Shown one piece after another: positions 4,951 to 5,664 of a stretch of DNA of 5,664 bases; the first letter of the stretch is position 1; every line of letters starts with the position of its first letter. Origin of the DNA: Acidobacteriota bacterium (GTDB lineage: Bacteria; Acidobacteriota; Blastocatellia; Pyrinomonadales; Pyrinomonadaceae); contig JAKOSS010000125.1 of assembly GCA_029777145.1 (NCBI GenBank), positions 1 to 5,664 on the forward strand, given 5' to 3'. A program made the translations under genes and the position numbers. The notes under the pieces were generated by a model. That model made no database searches. It worked only from the letters and a program-made list of their open reading frames with translations, and was not told the DNA's origin.

Positions 4951-5664
4951 CGGCGCGACAATCGCCGAAGCGCGCTGATCGCGTCCGGCAAAACTTCAAA
5001 CACGCGTTCGACGTCATTTTCGTCGTTGTTTCGCCCAAAGCTGAATCGGACCGCGCCGCGGGCGATCTCTTCCGGAAACCCGAGCGCGAGGATCACGGGC
5101 GAGGGCTCGATCGAGCCGGAACTGCAGGCCGATCCGGTTGAAACGGCGATCCCTTGCATGTCGAGGTTTATCAGCACGCCTTCGCCTTCGACGCCGTCGA
5201 AGATCACGTTTGCGATACCGGGAGCGCGTGGCGTCTGAGCGCCGCAAACGATCGTTCCCGGAATGCGTTCGAGCAATCCTGATTCGAAGCGCTCGCGGAT
5301 TTTGCCGACGCGCCCCGGCTCGGAATTCAGGTCCGCCATGGCGATTTCGCAGGCTTTTCCGAAAGCCGCGATCCCGGCGACATTTTCGGTTCCGGCGCGG
5401 ACGGCGCGTTCCTGGCGTCCGCCGATGTTCTGGGCATGAAGCATTGTTCCACGGCGGACATAGAGCGCGCCCACGCCTTTCGGTGCGTTGATCTTGTGTC
5501 CCGAAAATGTCATCAGATCGCAACCGATCGATTCGACATCGACGGGGATCTTTCCGACCGCCTGAACCGCGTCCGTGTGAAAGCGAAGTTTCGCCCCCGA
5601 ATCCCGTCGCACGCGGATCACCTTGCCGATCTCTTCGACCGGCTGGACGGTCCCGATCTCATTG
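4944..5664 (-). CDS. Cysteine desulfurase, NifS/IscS type (C-terminal 239 residues; N-terminus outside window)
   Basis: This is a PLP enzyme of the class V aminotransferase fold. It takes sulfur from L-cysteine as an enzyme persulfide for Fe-S clusters, tRNA thiolation and cofactors, in the cytosol. The visible part starts inside the NNEIGTVQP motif and contains FHTDAVQ (Asp at 5573-5571, expected to contact the PLP ring nitrogen). SGHKI carries the Schiff-base Lys (5495-5493). GGRQERAVRAGTEN and GSACSSGSIEPS follow, the latter with the persulfide Cys at 5126-5124. The SSG(S)IEPS loop places it in group I (NifS/IscS) rather than SufS. About 150 N-terminal residues are missing because of the window edge, not damage; all visible catalytic residues are intact. 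I leave the symbol blank because NifS and IscS are distinguished mainly by neighbours, which are not visible. The stop is TAA at 4946-4944. Confidence 0.96.
   Translation of the reverse strand, partial: NEIGTVQPVEEIGKVIRVRRDSGAKLRFHTDAVQAVGKIPVDVESIGCDLMTFSGHKINAPKGVGALYVRRGTMLHAQNIGGRQERAVRAGTENVAGIAAFGKACEIAMADLNSEPGRVGKIRERFESGLLERIPGTIVCGAQTPRAPGIANVIFDGVEGEGVLINLDMQGIAVSTGSACSSGSIEPSPVILALGFPEEIARGAVRFSFGRNNDENDVERVFEVLPDAISALRRLSRRK

Noticed and set aside
4776..5141. 121-codon GTG-started plus-strand frame
   Set aside because: It would run through the 4921-4940 hairpin and U-tract and then antisense through the desulfurase's catalytic region. The translation is Arg/Ala-rich with no family resemblance.

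Overview
The window looks chromosomal and comes from a Gram-negative, moderately GC-rich bacterium. The best guess is an Acidobacteriota member, probably of the Blastocatellia. That guess is an inference from gene types: a soluble winged-helix/TolB-like/TPR regulator, a family known to be expanded in that phylum, and a GGDEF-EAL protein with an N-terminal multi-helix membrane module. No rRNA or other phylogenetic marker is present. All four supported protein genes lie on the minus strand, so transcription runs from high to low coordinates.

Layout in transcription order: (i) the C-terminal 239 residues of a NifS/IscS-type cysteine desulfurase (5664-4944, cut by the window edge). (ii) A 326-bp intergenic region (4618-4943) with a hairpin/U-tract terminator that fits plus-strand RNA better than minus-strand RNA, a 134-nt element bounded by 8-bp inverted repeats, and a sigma70-like promoter for the next gene. 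(iii) A 591-aa regulator with a winged-helix DNA-binding domain, a TolB-like domain and TPRs (4617-2842). (iv) A 258-bp leader with a strong Shine-Dalgarno site. (v) A 90-aa exported protein (2583-2311) built from short Gly-Val-Ile-Val-type strands, including three 21-bp tandem repeats. (vi) A perfect 16-bp hairpin terminator (2242-2278). (vii) A membrane-anchored GGDEF-EAL c-di-GMP enzyme (2144 to the window edge), read continuously for 714 codons.

The desulfurase is ordinary housekeeping and probably unrelated to the rest. The most unusual object is the small exported repeat protein between the TPR regulator and the c-di-GMP enzyme. A plausible but unproven reading is that the regulator controls the small protein, and that the c-di-GMP enzyme belongs to the same surface or lifestyle programme. 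The second candidate for something undescribed is the structured element plus plus-strand terminator at 4774-4950, which could be a small RNA or a dispersed repeat.
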